From Cephalotus follicularis (taxonomy: Eukaryota > Streptophyta > Magnoliopsida > Oxalidales > Cephalotaceae), in contig BDDD01000275.1 in assembly GCA_001972305.1 (NCBI GenBank), positions 310,001-374,000 on the forward strand: DNA of 64,000 bases, given 5' to 3'. Below the pieces are notes generated by a model. It worked only from the letters and a program-made list of their open reading frames with translations, did no database searches and was not told the origin of the DNA. Numbering within the stretch: the stretch's first letter is position 1; every line of letters begins with the position of its first letter. This document shows, piece by piece, positions 1-9,789 of this stretch. Both the position numbers and the translations under genes were made by a program.

Positions 1-1497
1 CCACTTCATAGGGAAAATACTTGATCGGATGGTCCGGAAGAAGATGAGGATTGCAAATTGGATTGCGGTTGGATATGATCGGGCTGAATCACATTCATTC
101 TAGGATTCTGTTCGGGTTGGGAAGGCATTTTCCCTTTTTCTCTTGTATGCACCGCAGATGCTAGCTGAGAGATTTGCTTTTCTATGTTGTGCTGACTAGT
201 CATCATAGTGCTCATGAGAAGCTCTATATTCTGTTCTAACGATGAAATCCTAAACGTATCTTCCCTTTGGTTCAACAATCCAGGTGATTGTTGATTTTGG
301 AATTGATTTTGTGGGAAGGAAGGACGAATAGTATTTGAATTTTGGGGGAACCTTGGAAATGTCTGCTGTGGTGCAGATTGGCTAGGGAATCTCGAAGGTT
401 GTCCCAAAAAGTATGAAGGTGGGGCACCAACGCTGGAAGGCTGCCTCGAAAAGCTTGACTGTCCTCGCATGTTTTGCCCTTGACTCCATGAGAAGTTTGG
501 ATGATTTCGCCAACCCGGATTGTAAGTGTTACTATACGGGTTGTATTGGTACATAGCAGACACATTCTCAGGAGCATATTGGTTGTCAATATAGATTTGG
601 CATTCCTCTAAAACATGGTTTGGGGACTGGCACCAAGAACACATAGGGGTGCTTTGATCGATTTGATTTACTTGTGTGGAACCCCTAATTAGTGATTCTA
701 GTCTAGACACGAGACTATATAGCTGTGCCTCTTTAGCAACTGCTCCTTCTGTAACGTACCCTTTATTCGGTAGAGCTCTCTCGGAAACTTGAGCTGACTC
801 CCACTCTTTAGTTCGCTCACCTAAATCTAAAAGGAAATTCCATGCCTCATTTTCATCAGTGTACCAGGTGAACCCATCGGGACATATAGATTCGACCAAT
901 TGCTTGGTCTGGTAGTCGATCCCTTCATAGATAATTTGGCATAAATGCCACGTGTTTAAACCATGATGAGGACACTCTAAGAGAAGATCCTTAAAACGTT
1001 CCATACACCTAGAAAATGATTCATTTGGTTTTTGATGAAACTGGAGAATGTCGTTCCTAAGTTTATTGGTTTTATGAAGTGGAAAGAATTTCTTTAGGAA
1101 CGAAACTATGAACTGATCCCAAGTGGAGATGGAATTAGTTGGGAGACTGTAGAGCCACTTCTTAGCTCCATCTTTAAGAGCAAAATTGATGAATCGCAAC
1201 TTGATATCATTGTCAGCTAGTTGCTGAAGTCTCATGAGGGCACATACCTCCTCGAACTCTCGAAGGAAGAGATATGCATCCTCGCTGGGTAATCCATGAA
1301 AGTGTGGGACCATGCTAATGAACTGTGATTTTAACTCAAAATTGTTCCCGTTAGGTGCAGGGGATACTGGATGGTTGCGTTGTCCTAGCGGGGTAGAATG
1401 TATCGCGACGAGTTTGAATTGGGCGTGCATCCGCCATTAGTCTTGGTTGATTAATTCTTTCTAAGCGACGGTTTGGACCACGCACCCAATCGGTCAT
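1..1497 (-). pseudogene. gag: Athila-like gag, frameshifted and truncated (element C)
   Basis: Encodes the capsid/nucleocapsid polyprotein that would form cytoplasmic virus-like particles. The reading frame is best started at the ATG at 1497; a second in-frame ATG lies at 1437. A 5-nt deletion near 1360, seen against A and B, breaks the frame after about 45 codons, and most of the protein is read in another frame (1430 down to 6). Visible parts are the retrotransposon-gag core (IKLRF, DGAKKWLYSLP, QKPNESFSRCMERFKDLL), one CCHC zinc knuckle (CSWCQSPNHVLEEC, intact), the Athila-type NTYNPGWRNHPNFSW motif, a Q/S/P-rich linker and a short probable coiled coil. A TGA at 6-8 replaces an Arg codon (CGA in the inferred ancestor), and gag sequence continues past it to the window edge. 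Confidence 0.85.
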
Positions 1498-1816
1498 AAA
1501 CTAAGACAAGGCCAAAGAACCTAAGCTAAAGCAGTGAACACAAGGTCAAGGCAAGAAACCTAATTTATCTAAGTTAGAAAAATTGTTAAAGTTTATGCAA
1601 ATGAAGTGAAAATGTTGTTAAAAGTTATGCTGAACCTAATTATCTAAGTTAGAATTTGTTAAAGATTATGCAATGATGTTAGAGATTGTTAACGGTTATG
1701 ATGATTCCTATTTAAACTAAATTAGAATTGTTAGAAAAAACACAAAAACAGAAAAATAAAACACAAATAAATACTACGAATCAGTCGAATAAATTTAAAC
1801 TAATTTAAAAATATTT
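1498..1816 (-). other. Untranslated leader of element C with ~75-bp direct repeats
   Basis: AT-rich non-coding leader between primer site and gag. It holds three imperfect direct repeats starting near 1559, 1635 and 1707, each opening with a version of CCTAATTTATCTAAGTTAG followed by a TTGTTAAAG..TTATGC stretch. The same leader and repeats occur in A (8603-8893) and B (13456-13861). No ORF of note. Confidence 0.6.
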
Positions 1817-1833
1817 CCCCGGCAACGGCGCCA
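1817..1833 (-). other. Primer-binding site, tRNA-Asp type (element C)
   Basis: Minus-strand TGGCGCCGTTGCCGGGG, complementary to the 3' end of plant tRNA-Asp and typical of Athila-type elements. It lies 6 nt from the LTR end, so it fixes the element's direction. Confidence 0.85.
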
Positions 1834-2106
1834 AAAACTTGTTCACGTAAAAAGAATGCTTGAAAATTTATAGCCGCAAATGCACGGATCATACAGTAAC
1901 GGGTCGAACGCAGGGAAACGATAAACTAGTTATAATATATCCAACCTAGGCGAAGTATACCAAGTTTCGAGATAAATTATCAAACTAATGAATAAAAGCT
2001 AAGAAAATATATAATTAAAAACCGGTTTTAGAGTATAGAAACTCACTGTAGATTGTATTGAACAATTCCATTAAATTGAACGATCATATCTTGATAATCA
2101 CCGGTA

Positions 2107-2265
2107 GCTAGGTCGATACGGAATGCGGCGGTGATGACAAGACGTATGAGTAGACATGCTAGGTCTATACAAAGTGTGGATTTTAATCAGACAAGATGTA
2201 TGAGTAGTCATGCTAGGTCTATACGAAGTGTGTTCGTTGCGACAAATCGTATGAGTAGACTCCGT
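2107..2265 (-). repeat. Three 51-54-bp tandem repeats in the LTR (B/C junction)
   Basis: Copies begin near 2107, 2158 and 2212, each with GCTAGGTC(T/G)ATAC then a GACAAGA(C/T)GTATGAGTAG segment. The repeats lie downstream of the TATA in element sense, probably in R/U5. They create spurious repetitive ORFs rich in THTSC-like motifs. Confidence 0.75.
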
Positions 2266-2631
2266 TGATTGAAGCACCATTTATTCACCAACTTTCAGCT
2301 TCACCGACAAGATGTTTGTGGATTTTAATCAGACAGACAAAGTGTGTGCGAAGGCAGAAAAATTTAAGAACAAATCAAATATTCAAAGATTTTTATTGAT
2401 GGAATTGAAACAATAACAATCTAGGCTTTGTTCTAACCCAAAACCTTGAAAAACTAGCTACAAAACATTAAGAAAACTAAACTAAAAAGAAAAGAAGGAG
2501 GGAGGTGGCTACTTCCACACACTCTACTTAATTTGGCCGAAATAACATTGTTTATACACTACAAAACTGATCAGAAACGGAAATAAAGAAATCCTAGTTA
2601 CAAAATCTGGCAAAAAATCTAACTTTCTATT

Positions 2632-3049
2632 NNNNNNNNNNNNNNNNNNNNNNNNNNNNNNNNNNNNNNNNNNNNNNNNNNNNNNNNNNNNNNNNNNNNN
2701 NNNNNNNNNNNNNNNNNNNNNNNNNNNNNNNNNNNNNNNNNNNNNNNNNNNNNNNNNNNNNNNNNNNNNNNNNNNNNNNNNNNNNNNNNNNNNNNNNNNN
2801 NNNNNNNNNNNNNNNNNNNNNNNNNNNNNNNNNNNNNNNNNNNNNNNNNNNNNNNNNNNNNNNNNNNNNNNNNNNNNNNNNNNNNNNNNNNNNNNNNNNN
2901 NNNNNNNNNNNNNNNNNNNNNNNNNNNNNNNNNNNNNNNNNNNNNNNNNNNNNNNNNNNNNNNNNNNNNNNNNNNNNNNNNNNNNNNNNNNNNNNNNNNN
3001 NNNNNNNNNNNNNNNNNNNNNNNNNNNNNNNNNNNNNNNNNNNNNNNNN
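2632..3049. other. Assembly gap (418 N)
   Basis: Run of N. By comparison with the LTRs of A and B, at least ~505 bp of LTR should follow the last base before the gap, including the GACGTCGA cluster. The gap size is therefore probably too small, or the hidden LTR is deleted or rearranged. Confidence 0.95.
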
Positions 3050-3181
3050 AAAATCTTATGAAACTTTGAAAACACACAAGATCGGTCTTTTTATTCATTT
3101 ATCTTTTTAATTTTCGAACAAAATTCCTACCTCGAGTTGCATTCCTTTTCTTTTCCTTGAAAACAAAATTTTTATTATCTC
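3050..3181 (-). other. Post-integrase non-coding end of element B
   Basis: AT-rich sequence between the integrase stop and the gap. A purine run (AAGGAAAAGAAAAGG, minus strand, about 3146-3160) might be a polypurine tract, but it is not adjacent to a visible LTR end. No env-like reading frame is seen in the space available. Confidence 0.4.
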
Positions 3182-4787
3182 CTATGGGGTTTTTCTATTG
3201 TTTCTAAGCATATCAACACTTACTCCTACTTTCAAATGTAAACGTGAATTATATAAAAGAACCTTGTCTCCTACTTCGAAACTTTTTCGCAAAATCCGCG
3301 CATCATGAAAAGCCTTGGTCTTTTCTTTGGAAATCTTCGCATTGTCATACGCATCATTTCGAATTTTTTCTAATTCAGATAATTGAAGCGCACGATGAGT
3401 ACCCGCGATGGAACAATCAAAATTTAAACGCTTAATAGCCCAAAATGCTTGATGTTCTAACTCCACAGGGAGATGACAAGCTTTACCATACACAAGACGG
3501 TAAGGAGATTGACCAAGATCAGTTTTGAAAGCGGTTCGATAAGCCCATAAAGCATCCACAAGTCGCGTGGACCAATCCTTTCTATTGGGGTTAACTGTCT
3601 TTTCGAGAATATGCTTGATTTGGTGATTAGATACCTCAACTTGCCCACTCGTTTGGGGGTGATATGGTGTGGCGAGCTTATGAGTGATCCCATATCTTTT
3701 CATAAGTGCTTCAAAAGAACGATTGCAAAAATGAGTACCTCTATCACTGATAATGGCACGTGGGGTGCCAAAACGAGAAAAAATATGTCCCTTGAGAAAT
3801 TTAACAACTACGGAGTTGTCATTTGTTCGACATGGAATAGCCTCAATCCACTTTGAAACATAGTCAACCGTTAGAAGGATGTATAAGTACCCCAATGAAT
3901 TTGGAAACGGACCCATAAAATCAATACCCCAAACATCAAAGATCTCGACCGTCAAAATCGGTGTCAAAGGCATCATATTTCGTTTCGTCACACGGCATAA
4001 AGATTGACACGAAGCACAAGCCTTAGAGTACTGAAATGCATCTTTAAAAATAGTTGGCCAATAAAAACCACATTGTAAAACCTTAGCCGCTGTCTTGGTC
4101 GGGCCAAAATGTCCACCACATGCTTGATCATGACAAAAAGAGAGAATCGAGCGTTGCTCATGATCAGGAACACATCGTCGCAAAATCAAATCCGGACAAG
4201 CTTTAAAAAGATAAGGATCATCCCAATAAAAGTGTTTTGCTTGCGACAAAAACCTATACCTAACTTGAGCGGACCAATCCGAGGGTACACTTCCCGTAAC
4301 AAGATAGTTCACTATGTCCGCACACCATGGTTCGCTCTCAATGCGCATAAGCTGCTCATCAGGAAAACTCTCATTAATCAGACCATGGATCTCGGGTGGA
4401 TTAGGAAGTCGGGATAGATGGTCGGCTACCAAATTCTCAGTTCCTTTCTTGTCTCGAATTTCAACGTCAAACTCTTGAAGTAGTAGAACCCACCGGATAA
4501 GACGTGCTTTTGCATCCTTTTTACTCATAAGATGCCAAATCGCAGCATGATCGGTATACAGAATGACATATGATCCTGAAAGATACGAACGAAATTTCTC
4601 AAGAGCAAAGACCACAACTAAGAATTCTTTCTCAGTCGTCGTGTAATTCAATTGCACATCGGAAAGGGTCCTACAAGCATAATAAATGACGTGAGGTAGT
4701 ATATTCATTCTTTGTTCGAGAACGGCTCCAATGGCACTATCGGAAGCGTTACACATGATCTCAAAAGGCTCAGTCCAAATGGCTGCC
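3182..4787 (-). pseudogene. pol: RNase H and integrase of element B
   Basis: Continues element B's pol on the far side of inserted element A. Residues are counted from the Met at 4756. RNase H: the CDAS motif reads CNAS, so the first catalytic Asp is Asn (residue 3, a G-to-A type change); TEKE (41-44) and YTDH (Asp69) remain. Integrase: His209, His216, Cys247 and Cys250 form the zinc site, and Asp279, Asp338 and Glu374 form a D,D(35)E triad with perfect spacing. The frame is open for 524 codons. After the LYNSRLHL motif the sequence diverges from the family pattern and stops, so the integrase C-terminal region is lost or replaced. The protein would have removed RNA from the hybrid and inserted cDNA in the nucleus. 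It is dead because of the RNase H change and its separation from RT. Confidence 0.9.
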
Positions 4788-5205
4788 TGTTCACTGATTT
4801 AAAATGTTTTAAAATTTATAGCCGCAAGTGCATGGATCATGCAGTAACGGGTCAAACGCAGGGAAACGTAAACTAGTTGTAATCTATCCAACCTAGGCGA
4901 AGTATACCAATTCCTGAGATAAACTAACAATATAATGAATAAAAGATAACAAAATATAATTAAAAAGCGGTTTAGGGTATAGAAACTCACCGTCGATTGT
5001 ATTGAACAATTCCATGAAGTTGAACGATCATACCTTGATAAACAACGGCAACTAGGTCGATACGGAGTGCGGCAGTGATGACAAGACGTATGAGTAGTCA
5101 TGTTAGGTCTATACGAAGTGTGGATTTTAATCAGACAAGACGTATGAGTATTCATGCTAGGTCTATACGAAGTGTGTTCGTTGTGACAAATCGTATGAGT
5201 AGACT
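4788..5205 (-). repeat. 3' LTR of element A, missing its U3 half
   Basis: Matches the U5/R part of the family LTR from TGTTCAC to the third internal repeat, then jumps at 5205 directly into internal sequence. U3, TATA and the polypurine tract are gone. It is short-type (no ~110-bp block) like the LTR at 1840. Internal tandem repeats start near 5051, 5102 and 5156. The internal side of the breakpoint is the same as in element D (41753/41754), although the LTR side differs. Confidence 0.8.
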
Positions 5206-5292
5206 CAAAGAAAAGAAACATGCATGATCACACAAATATAAGAAACAATGCAATAAAATAAAGAACAAAGGGGTAGGGTTTACCAGATATGA
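5206..5292 (-). other. 3' untranslated end of element A
   Basis: Short non-coding stretch between the tail's stop codon and the truncated 3' LTR, closely matching 41754-41843 of element D. Purine-rich on the plus strand, so it is not a polypurine tract in element sense. Confidence 0.6.
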
Positions 5293-6240
5293 TCATGGAG
5301 GCTCAAAATAATGAGGCTCATGAAAGCCCATGGCCTCTTCAATCAATGCATCTATAAATTTGAAAAACGTTAGTGGTCGCTTCCTTAGTGCTCGCTTCCT
5401 TTTCACTTCGAACGCGTCTCCAATACCTGTCTTACCAAACTCAAAAACACCACGTGAAGGCATAGGTTTAATAATATAAGCATCATCCTAAAAGGATGTC
5501 CACCAATAAAAATCATGAATACCTACCTGAAAAAACTTAAACACACGAGATGAGAAAACCATTTTATCACTATAAGCATCGTCCCAATAAGATTCCCACC
5601 AATAAAATTTACCATCAAGAGAACCATAATAGTTAGAAAAAAATTTCACAGTAAAATAATCATCCCAATAGGAATTCCACCAGTCAAAACAATGAAGAGA
5701 ACACAAATAATCACAACCAACCAACCAATCACACACATGGTCCATACGAATGCACACTCTCCATCCTAATTGATCTTTAGTAAAGAAAAAGTTATTTTCG
5801 AGGATGGTGTGAGGGTGGGATGGCGTGCTAAGTTTGTGAGTGAAATGGGACAGATCGTCCCATTGAACTTCCAAAATCGAATCAACGTCCCCATCGTCCA
5901 ACCAACTCAAAATTTCCTTTTGTGTGACCTCCAATTCCTGGAACTCTCTCAAGCATTCCATCAAGTTGTTATCAAAATCTTCGTCAAAGTACGTTTGGTC
6001 AGGCGTGGGGAGTTTGTGTGTGTGATGGGATAGATGATCCCATTCACTATCCGATGTTGGATCATTGAGCTTACTTTCTAACCATGCTAATGCTTCCTCA
6101 TTTTCTAGCCCCATTAATCTATCCATTTGTTTAACTTCCCCTATCTCGAATTCTCTCCTGAAATTGCGATCAAAGTCGATATTCAAATACGAATCAATGG
6201 TATCAGGAATCGAGCGAATCACGTAGACATCATCAAAGTC
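5293..6240 (-). other. Tail of element A: repeated RT- and integrase-like fragments
   Basis: In frame with protease. Two segments end in WDHLSHHTHKL (~6020-6060) and WDDLSHFTHKL (~5830-5880); the second, QKEILSWLDDG..QWDDLSH, aligns by eye with B's RT start, QKEILKWLDNG..SQWVSPIH, at the same spacing. Then comes GWRVCIR (~5750-5775), like the RT motif GWRVCI. Three Trp-rich units follow (NSYWDDYFTVK, ESYWDDAYSDK and TSF-stop-DDAYIIK), resembling [10 protein letters not shown] before the integrase zinc site of B at both amino-acid and DNA level. The end is basic (VKRKRAL). Element D has the same tail with one fewer unit. Function unknown; it may simply be scrambled pol kept in frame. The alignments are by eye. 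Confidence 0.6.
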
Positions 6241-8602
6241 AGATTGATGCTTTCCCAAACAAAAGATGTTAAAGTCCATCGACGACTTTCCAAAACTCAA
6301 CTTCATGAGACCATTTCGGCAATTCATCAATGCATTACTCATGGCCAAGAATGGACTACCAAGGATAACTGGGATTTGATCTTTTATATTCAGAACAGGT
6401 TGGGTATTTAAAACGACAAAGTCGATAGGAAAGAAAAACTCACCAACCTTTATCAAAACATCCTCAATTTTCCCTCTTGGTAATTTTACCGACCTATCAG
6501 CTAATTCCAAAGTCGTGGTGGTCGGGAGCAACTCTCCTAAACCTAGTTGCTCAAAAACTTTCGAAGGCAACAAATTCACACTTGCTCCTAAATCGAGCAA
6601 GGCATGATCGATTTTGGTGTTACCAATTACACAAGAGATTGTGGGGCAGCCAGGATCTTTGTATTTTCGCATCGTGGGTTGGGAAAATAGTGCACTAATG
6701 TTGGCTGCCAAGAAAGCCTTTTTCGGAGTTTGAAGGGACCTCTTTTTTGTGCATAAGTCCTTAAGGACTTTTGCGTAAGAGGGCACCTGCTCGATAGCTT
6801 CAAGCAATGGGATATTGATTTGAACTTGTTTAAATGTATTGATGATCTTTTCCATTGCGGGGTCTTTCTTTTCTAATCTCTTCGGAAAAGGGACTGGAGA
6901 ATCAAATGAACGCTTGGGTATTTCTAGTAATTGTTCCTTTTCCTCTTTTTCTTTCTCTTCCCTAACTTCTTCTTGCACATTCAAATTTGTTGGTTGCGCA
7001 AAGGAGTCAACCAACTGTTCTTTTGATTTTTCATGCGCAAATGACTCAACCACCTCCTCACCCGAATTTTCTGTTTTATCCGCTGGTTGGTACTCTCTTC
7101 CACTTCGCAAGGCAAATGCTTGGTCCGATGGGCCGGAAGAAGATGAGCATTGCAGATTAGATTGCGGTTGGATACGATCGGGCTGCATCATATTCATCCT
7201 AGGATTCGGTTCAGGTTGGGAAGGCATCTTCCCTTTTTCTCTTGTATGCACCGCAGATGCTAGCTGTGAAATTTGCTTTTCTAGCTTATGCTGACTAGTC
7301 ATCTTAGTGCTCATGAGAAGCTCAATATTCTTTTCTAACGATGAAATCCTAGATGTATCTTCCCTTTGGTTCAACAATCCATGGGATTGTTGATTTTGGA
7401 ATTGGTTTTGTGGGAAGGATGGTTGGACATTGTTTGAGTTCGGTGAAAACCTTTGATATGTCTGCTGTGGAGCAGACTGGCTAGAAAAGTTCGAAGGTTG
7501 TCCCGAAAAGTGTGAAGGTGGGGCACCAACGCTGGAAGGCTGCCCCGAAAAGCTTGACTGTCCTCGCATGTTTTTCCCTTGACTCCATAAGAAGTTTGGA
7601 TGATTTCGCCAACCCGGATTGTAAGTGTTATTATACATGTTGTATTGGTTCATAGCAGATACATTCTCAGGAGTATATTGGCTGTCAATATAGTTTTGGC
7701 ATTCTTCAAAAACATGGTTTGGGGACTGGCACCAAGAACACATAGGGGTGATTTGATTAATTTGATTTACTTGTGTGGAACCCCTAAGCAACGACTCTAT
7801 TCTCTTGAGGCGGTTATTTAACTGTGCCTCGAGCGCAACTGCTCCTTCTATAACGTACCCTTTTATTTGGTAATGCTCTCTCGGAAGCTTGAGCTGACTC
7901 CCATTCTCTAGTTCGTTCACCCAAATCTAAAAGGAAATTCCATTCCTTGTTTTCATCAGTGTACGAAGTGAACCCATCGGGACACATAGATTCGACCAAT
8001 TGCTTGTTCTTGTAGTCGATCCCTTCGTAGATGATTTAGCATAAATGCCACGTGTTCAAGCCATGATGAGGACACTCTAAGAGAAGATCCTTGAAACGTT
8101 CCATACACTTGGAAAATGATTCATTGGGTTTTTGATGAAACTGGAGAATGTGGTTCCTAAGTTTATTGGTTTTATGAAGCGGAAAGAATTTTTTAAGGAA
8201 CGAGACAGTGAACTGATCCCAAGTGGAGATGGAATTAGTTGGGAGACTGTAGAGACACTTTTTAGCTCCGTCTTTAAGAGCAAAATTTATGAATCGCAAC
8301 TTAATATCATCATCAGATAGTTGCTGAAGTTTCATAAGGGCACATACCTCCTCGAACTCGCGAAGGAAGAGATATGCATCCTCATTGGGTACACCATGAA
8401 AGTGCGGGAGCATGCTAATAAACTGTGATTTTAACTCAAAATTGTTTCCGTTAGGTGCAGGCAACAGGATACTGGATGGTTGTGCTGTCCTAGCGGGATA
8501 GAATTTATCGCGAAGAGTTTGAAGTGGGCGTGCGTCCGCCATTGGTCTTGGTTGATTAATCCTTTCTAAGCGATGGTTTGGACCACGTACCGAATCGGTC
8601 AT
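5293..8602 (-). pseudogene. gag-pro: Gag-protease fused to a pol-derived tail (element A)
   Basis: One long ancestral frame starting at the ATG at 8602. Gag core and an intact CCHC knuckle (CSWCQSPNHVFEEC) are followed by the NTYNPGWRNHPNFLW motif, a Q/S-rich linker, a charged E/K-rich segment and an aspartic protease with an intact DLGASVNLLP active-site loop (about 6600-6575) plus a downstream PVILGSPFL flap-side motif. After protease the frame enters the unusual tail instead of RT. Three breaks are visible: TAA at 8036-8038 where relatives have CAA; a 1-nt insertion in a T run near 7860; and TAG near 5485-5487 where D has TGG. Apart from these the frame is open to a TGA at 5293-5295. The long retained frame suggests Gag-protease was kept while the element was mobile. 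Confidence 0.85.
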
Positions 8603-8893
8603 AAACTAAAACTAGGTCAGAGAACCTAAGCTAAGGCAAGAAACCTAATTTATCTAAGTTAGAAAACTTGTTAAAGTTTATGCAAATGAAGTTAAATGTT
8701 GTTAAAATTAATGATGACCCTAATTATCTATGTTAGAATTCATTAAAGATTATGCAAATGAGGTTAGGGTTTGTTAAACGTTATGCTGAACCTGTTTAAA
8801 CTAAGTTAGAATTGTTAGAAAAACACAAAAACAGAAAAATAAAAACAAATACTACGAATCAGTCGAATAAATTTAAACTAATTTAAACTGTTT
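8603..8893 (-). other. Untranslated leader of element A
   Basis: AT-rich, non-coding, with the same ~75-bp imperfect repeats as the leader of C (copies near 8644, 8718 and 8790). Confidence 0.6.
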
Positions 8894-8910
8894 CCCCGGC
8901 AACGGCGCCA
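8894..8910 (-). other. Primer-binding site, tRNA-Asp type (element A)
   Basis: Minus-strand TGGCGCCGTTGCCGGGG, identical to that of C, 6 nt from the LTR end. Confidence 0.88.
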
Positions 8911-9200
8911 AAAACTTGTTCACTGATTTAGAATGTTTTAAAATTTATAGCCGCAAGTGCACGGATCATGCAGTAACGGGTCAAACGTCAGACAAACAAA
9001 GTGTGTGCGAAGGCAGAAATATTGAAGAACAAATAAAATATTCAAGGATTTTAATTGATGGAATTGAAACAATAAAAATCTAGGCTTTGTTCTAACCCAA
9101 AACCTTGAAAAACTAGCTACAAAACATACTGAAACTAAACTAAGGAGGCAGGTGGCTATGTTCACAAACTCTCTGCCCTATTTGGCCGAAATAACATTGT

Positions 9201-9207
9201 TTATATA
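9201..9207 (-). promoter_or_regulatory. LTR TATA box (element A)
   Basis: Minus-strand TATATAA about 585 nt from the sense start of the LTR. The equivalent site is conserved in B (14708-14714), which supports it as the transcription promoter. Confidence 0.5.
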
Positions 9208-9289
9208 CTACACAATTGATCAAAAACGGAAATAAAGCAATCCTAGTTACAAAATCTGGCAAAAATCTAATCTTTCTATTTCTGCTGCA

Positions 9290-9590
9290 GAGGAAGACGT
9301 CGACTTCTTTGCAAAGGCGTCGATGTCTTTAGGTAAAAATCGCGATTTGCTGAGATGCGAGTGAAAGACGTCGACTCCTATGGCTAAAGACGTCGACTTC
9401 TTTTGCTCCAAAAATTACAGGTCGATTTTGCTCAAAGATGTCGATCCCTTTTATGAAAGACGTCGATCCCTTGTTCATAGCTCTTTGTATTGCCCAGAAA
9501 AGACGTCGACTTCTAACAAAAGACGTCGACTTCTTTGGTGTAAACCCAGAAAAGACATCGATGTGAATGAAAGGCGTCGACGCTTTTGGT
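9290..9590 (-). promoter_or_regulatory. Cluster of ~10 GACGTCGA motifs in U3 (element A)
   Basis: About ten copies of AAAGACGTCGA(C/T) and near variants (GGCGTCGA, GATGTCGA, GACATCGA), spaced roughly 20-40 bp, upstream of the TATA in element sense. GACGTC is the C-box core recognised by plant bZIP factors, so an enhancer role is plausible but not shown. Many variants fit CG-to-TG/CA decay. Confidence 0.5.
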
Positions 9591-9789
9591 CTATTTTCTG
9601 CAAACTTTGGCATTTCTTCAATCTTTACTCTTTTAAACTCCAATTTGCACACTTTTGGGTAGTATTCTTGCACTTTGGTCATTTTGCACTTGTTCCTGAA
9701 AATCAATATAACACAACCAAAGTAGTCTATTCCAAGCATAAAAATATCACAAATAACGCATTGAAAACAACACATTTTTATGCTAAACA

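Larger units (their letters stand above)
1..3049 (-). mobile_element. Element C: Athila-like Ty3/gypsy retrotransposon, 5' part
   Basis: Read on the minus strand, the order is LTR (3049 to 1840, with an assembly gap), primer-binding site (1833-1817), leader (1816-1498) and gag (1497 to the left end). This is the canonical 5' order of an LTR retrotransposon, so the LTR serves as the 5' LTR of an element whose protease and pol lie outside the window. The gag and primer site match elements A and B, so all three are one family. Whether the LTR is also the 3' LTR of element B cannot be settled because its U3 half is in the gap; its structural subtype differs from B's 5' LTR. Confidence 0.8.
1840..3049 (-). 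repeat. LTR at the B/C junction, interrupted by the assembly gap
   Basis: On the plus strand the LTR begins TGTTCAC at 1840 and matches the other LTRs of the family up to 2631, where Ns begin just before the expected U3 enhancer-like region. Its terminal TGTTTAGC end is not visible. It has the short-type U5 (no ~110-bp block near 1980) and the GGATTTTAATCAGACAAGA spacer between its second and third internal repeats, both shared with the 3' LTR of element A and not with the 5' LTR of B. A degraded TATA-like GTGTATAAA lies on the minus strand near 2551-2559. Confidence 0.75.
4788..9789 (-). mobile_element. Element A: non-autonomous Athila-like retrotransposon nested in B
   Basis: Bounded on the plus strand by TGTTCAC (4788) and GCTAAACA (ending 9789), that is TG..CA. 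Flanks are CTGCC (4783-4787) and GTGCC (9790-9794), a 5-bp target duplication with one mismatch. Removing A rejoins B's pol between the RT end and the RNase H start. A has both LTRs (each partly deleted), a primer site and a long gag-protease frame, but no RT, RNase H or integrase domain of normal size; its frame instead runs into the tail at 5293-6240. Mobilisation would have needed enzymes from a relative such as B. Confidence 0.88.
8917..9789 (-). repeat. 5' LTR of element A, 873 bp, internally deleted
   Basis: Complete at both ends (TGTTCAC..GCTAAACA on the plus strand). Against B's LTR it lacks about 520 bp, joined near 8987 between GGTCAAACG and TCAGACAAAC; the lost part includes the three 51-54-bp repeats. 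Since the two LTRs of an element are identical at insertion, this deletion and the opposite deletion in the 3' LTR probably happened afterwards. Confidence 0.88.

Noticed and set aside
1817..1833. tRNA-like sequence at the PBS positions
   Set aside because: Only the 3' acceptor complement is present; no cloverleaf, so it is a primer-binding site and not a tRNA gene.
2098..2280. Short repetitive ORFs rich in THTSC (also near 4799-5221, 14118-14440 and 41393-41644)
   Set aside because: They are produced by the 51-54-bp tandem repeats in the LTRs, in several frames, and have no start context or domain.
3050..3181. Possible env-like gene after integrase of B, as in some Athila elements
   Set aside because: Only ~130 bp and the gap are available, with no open frame.
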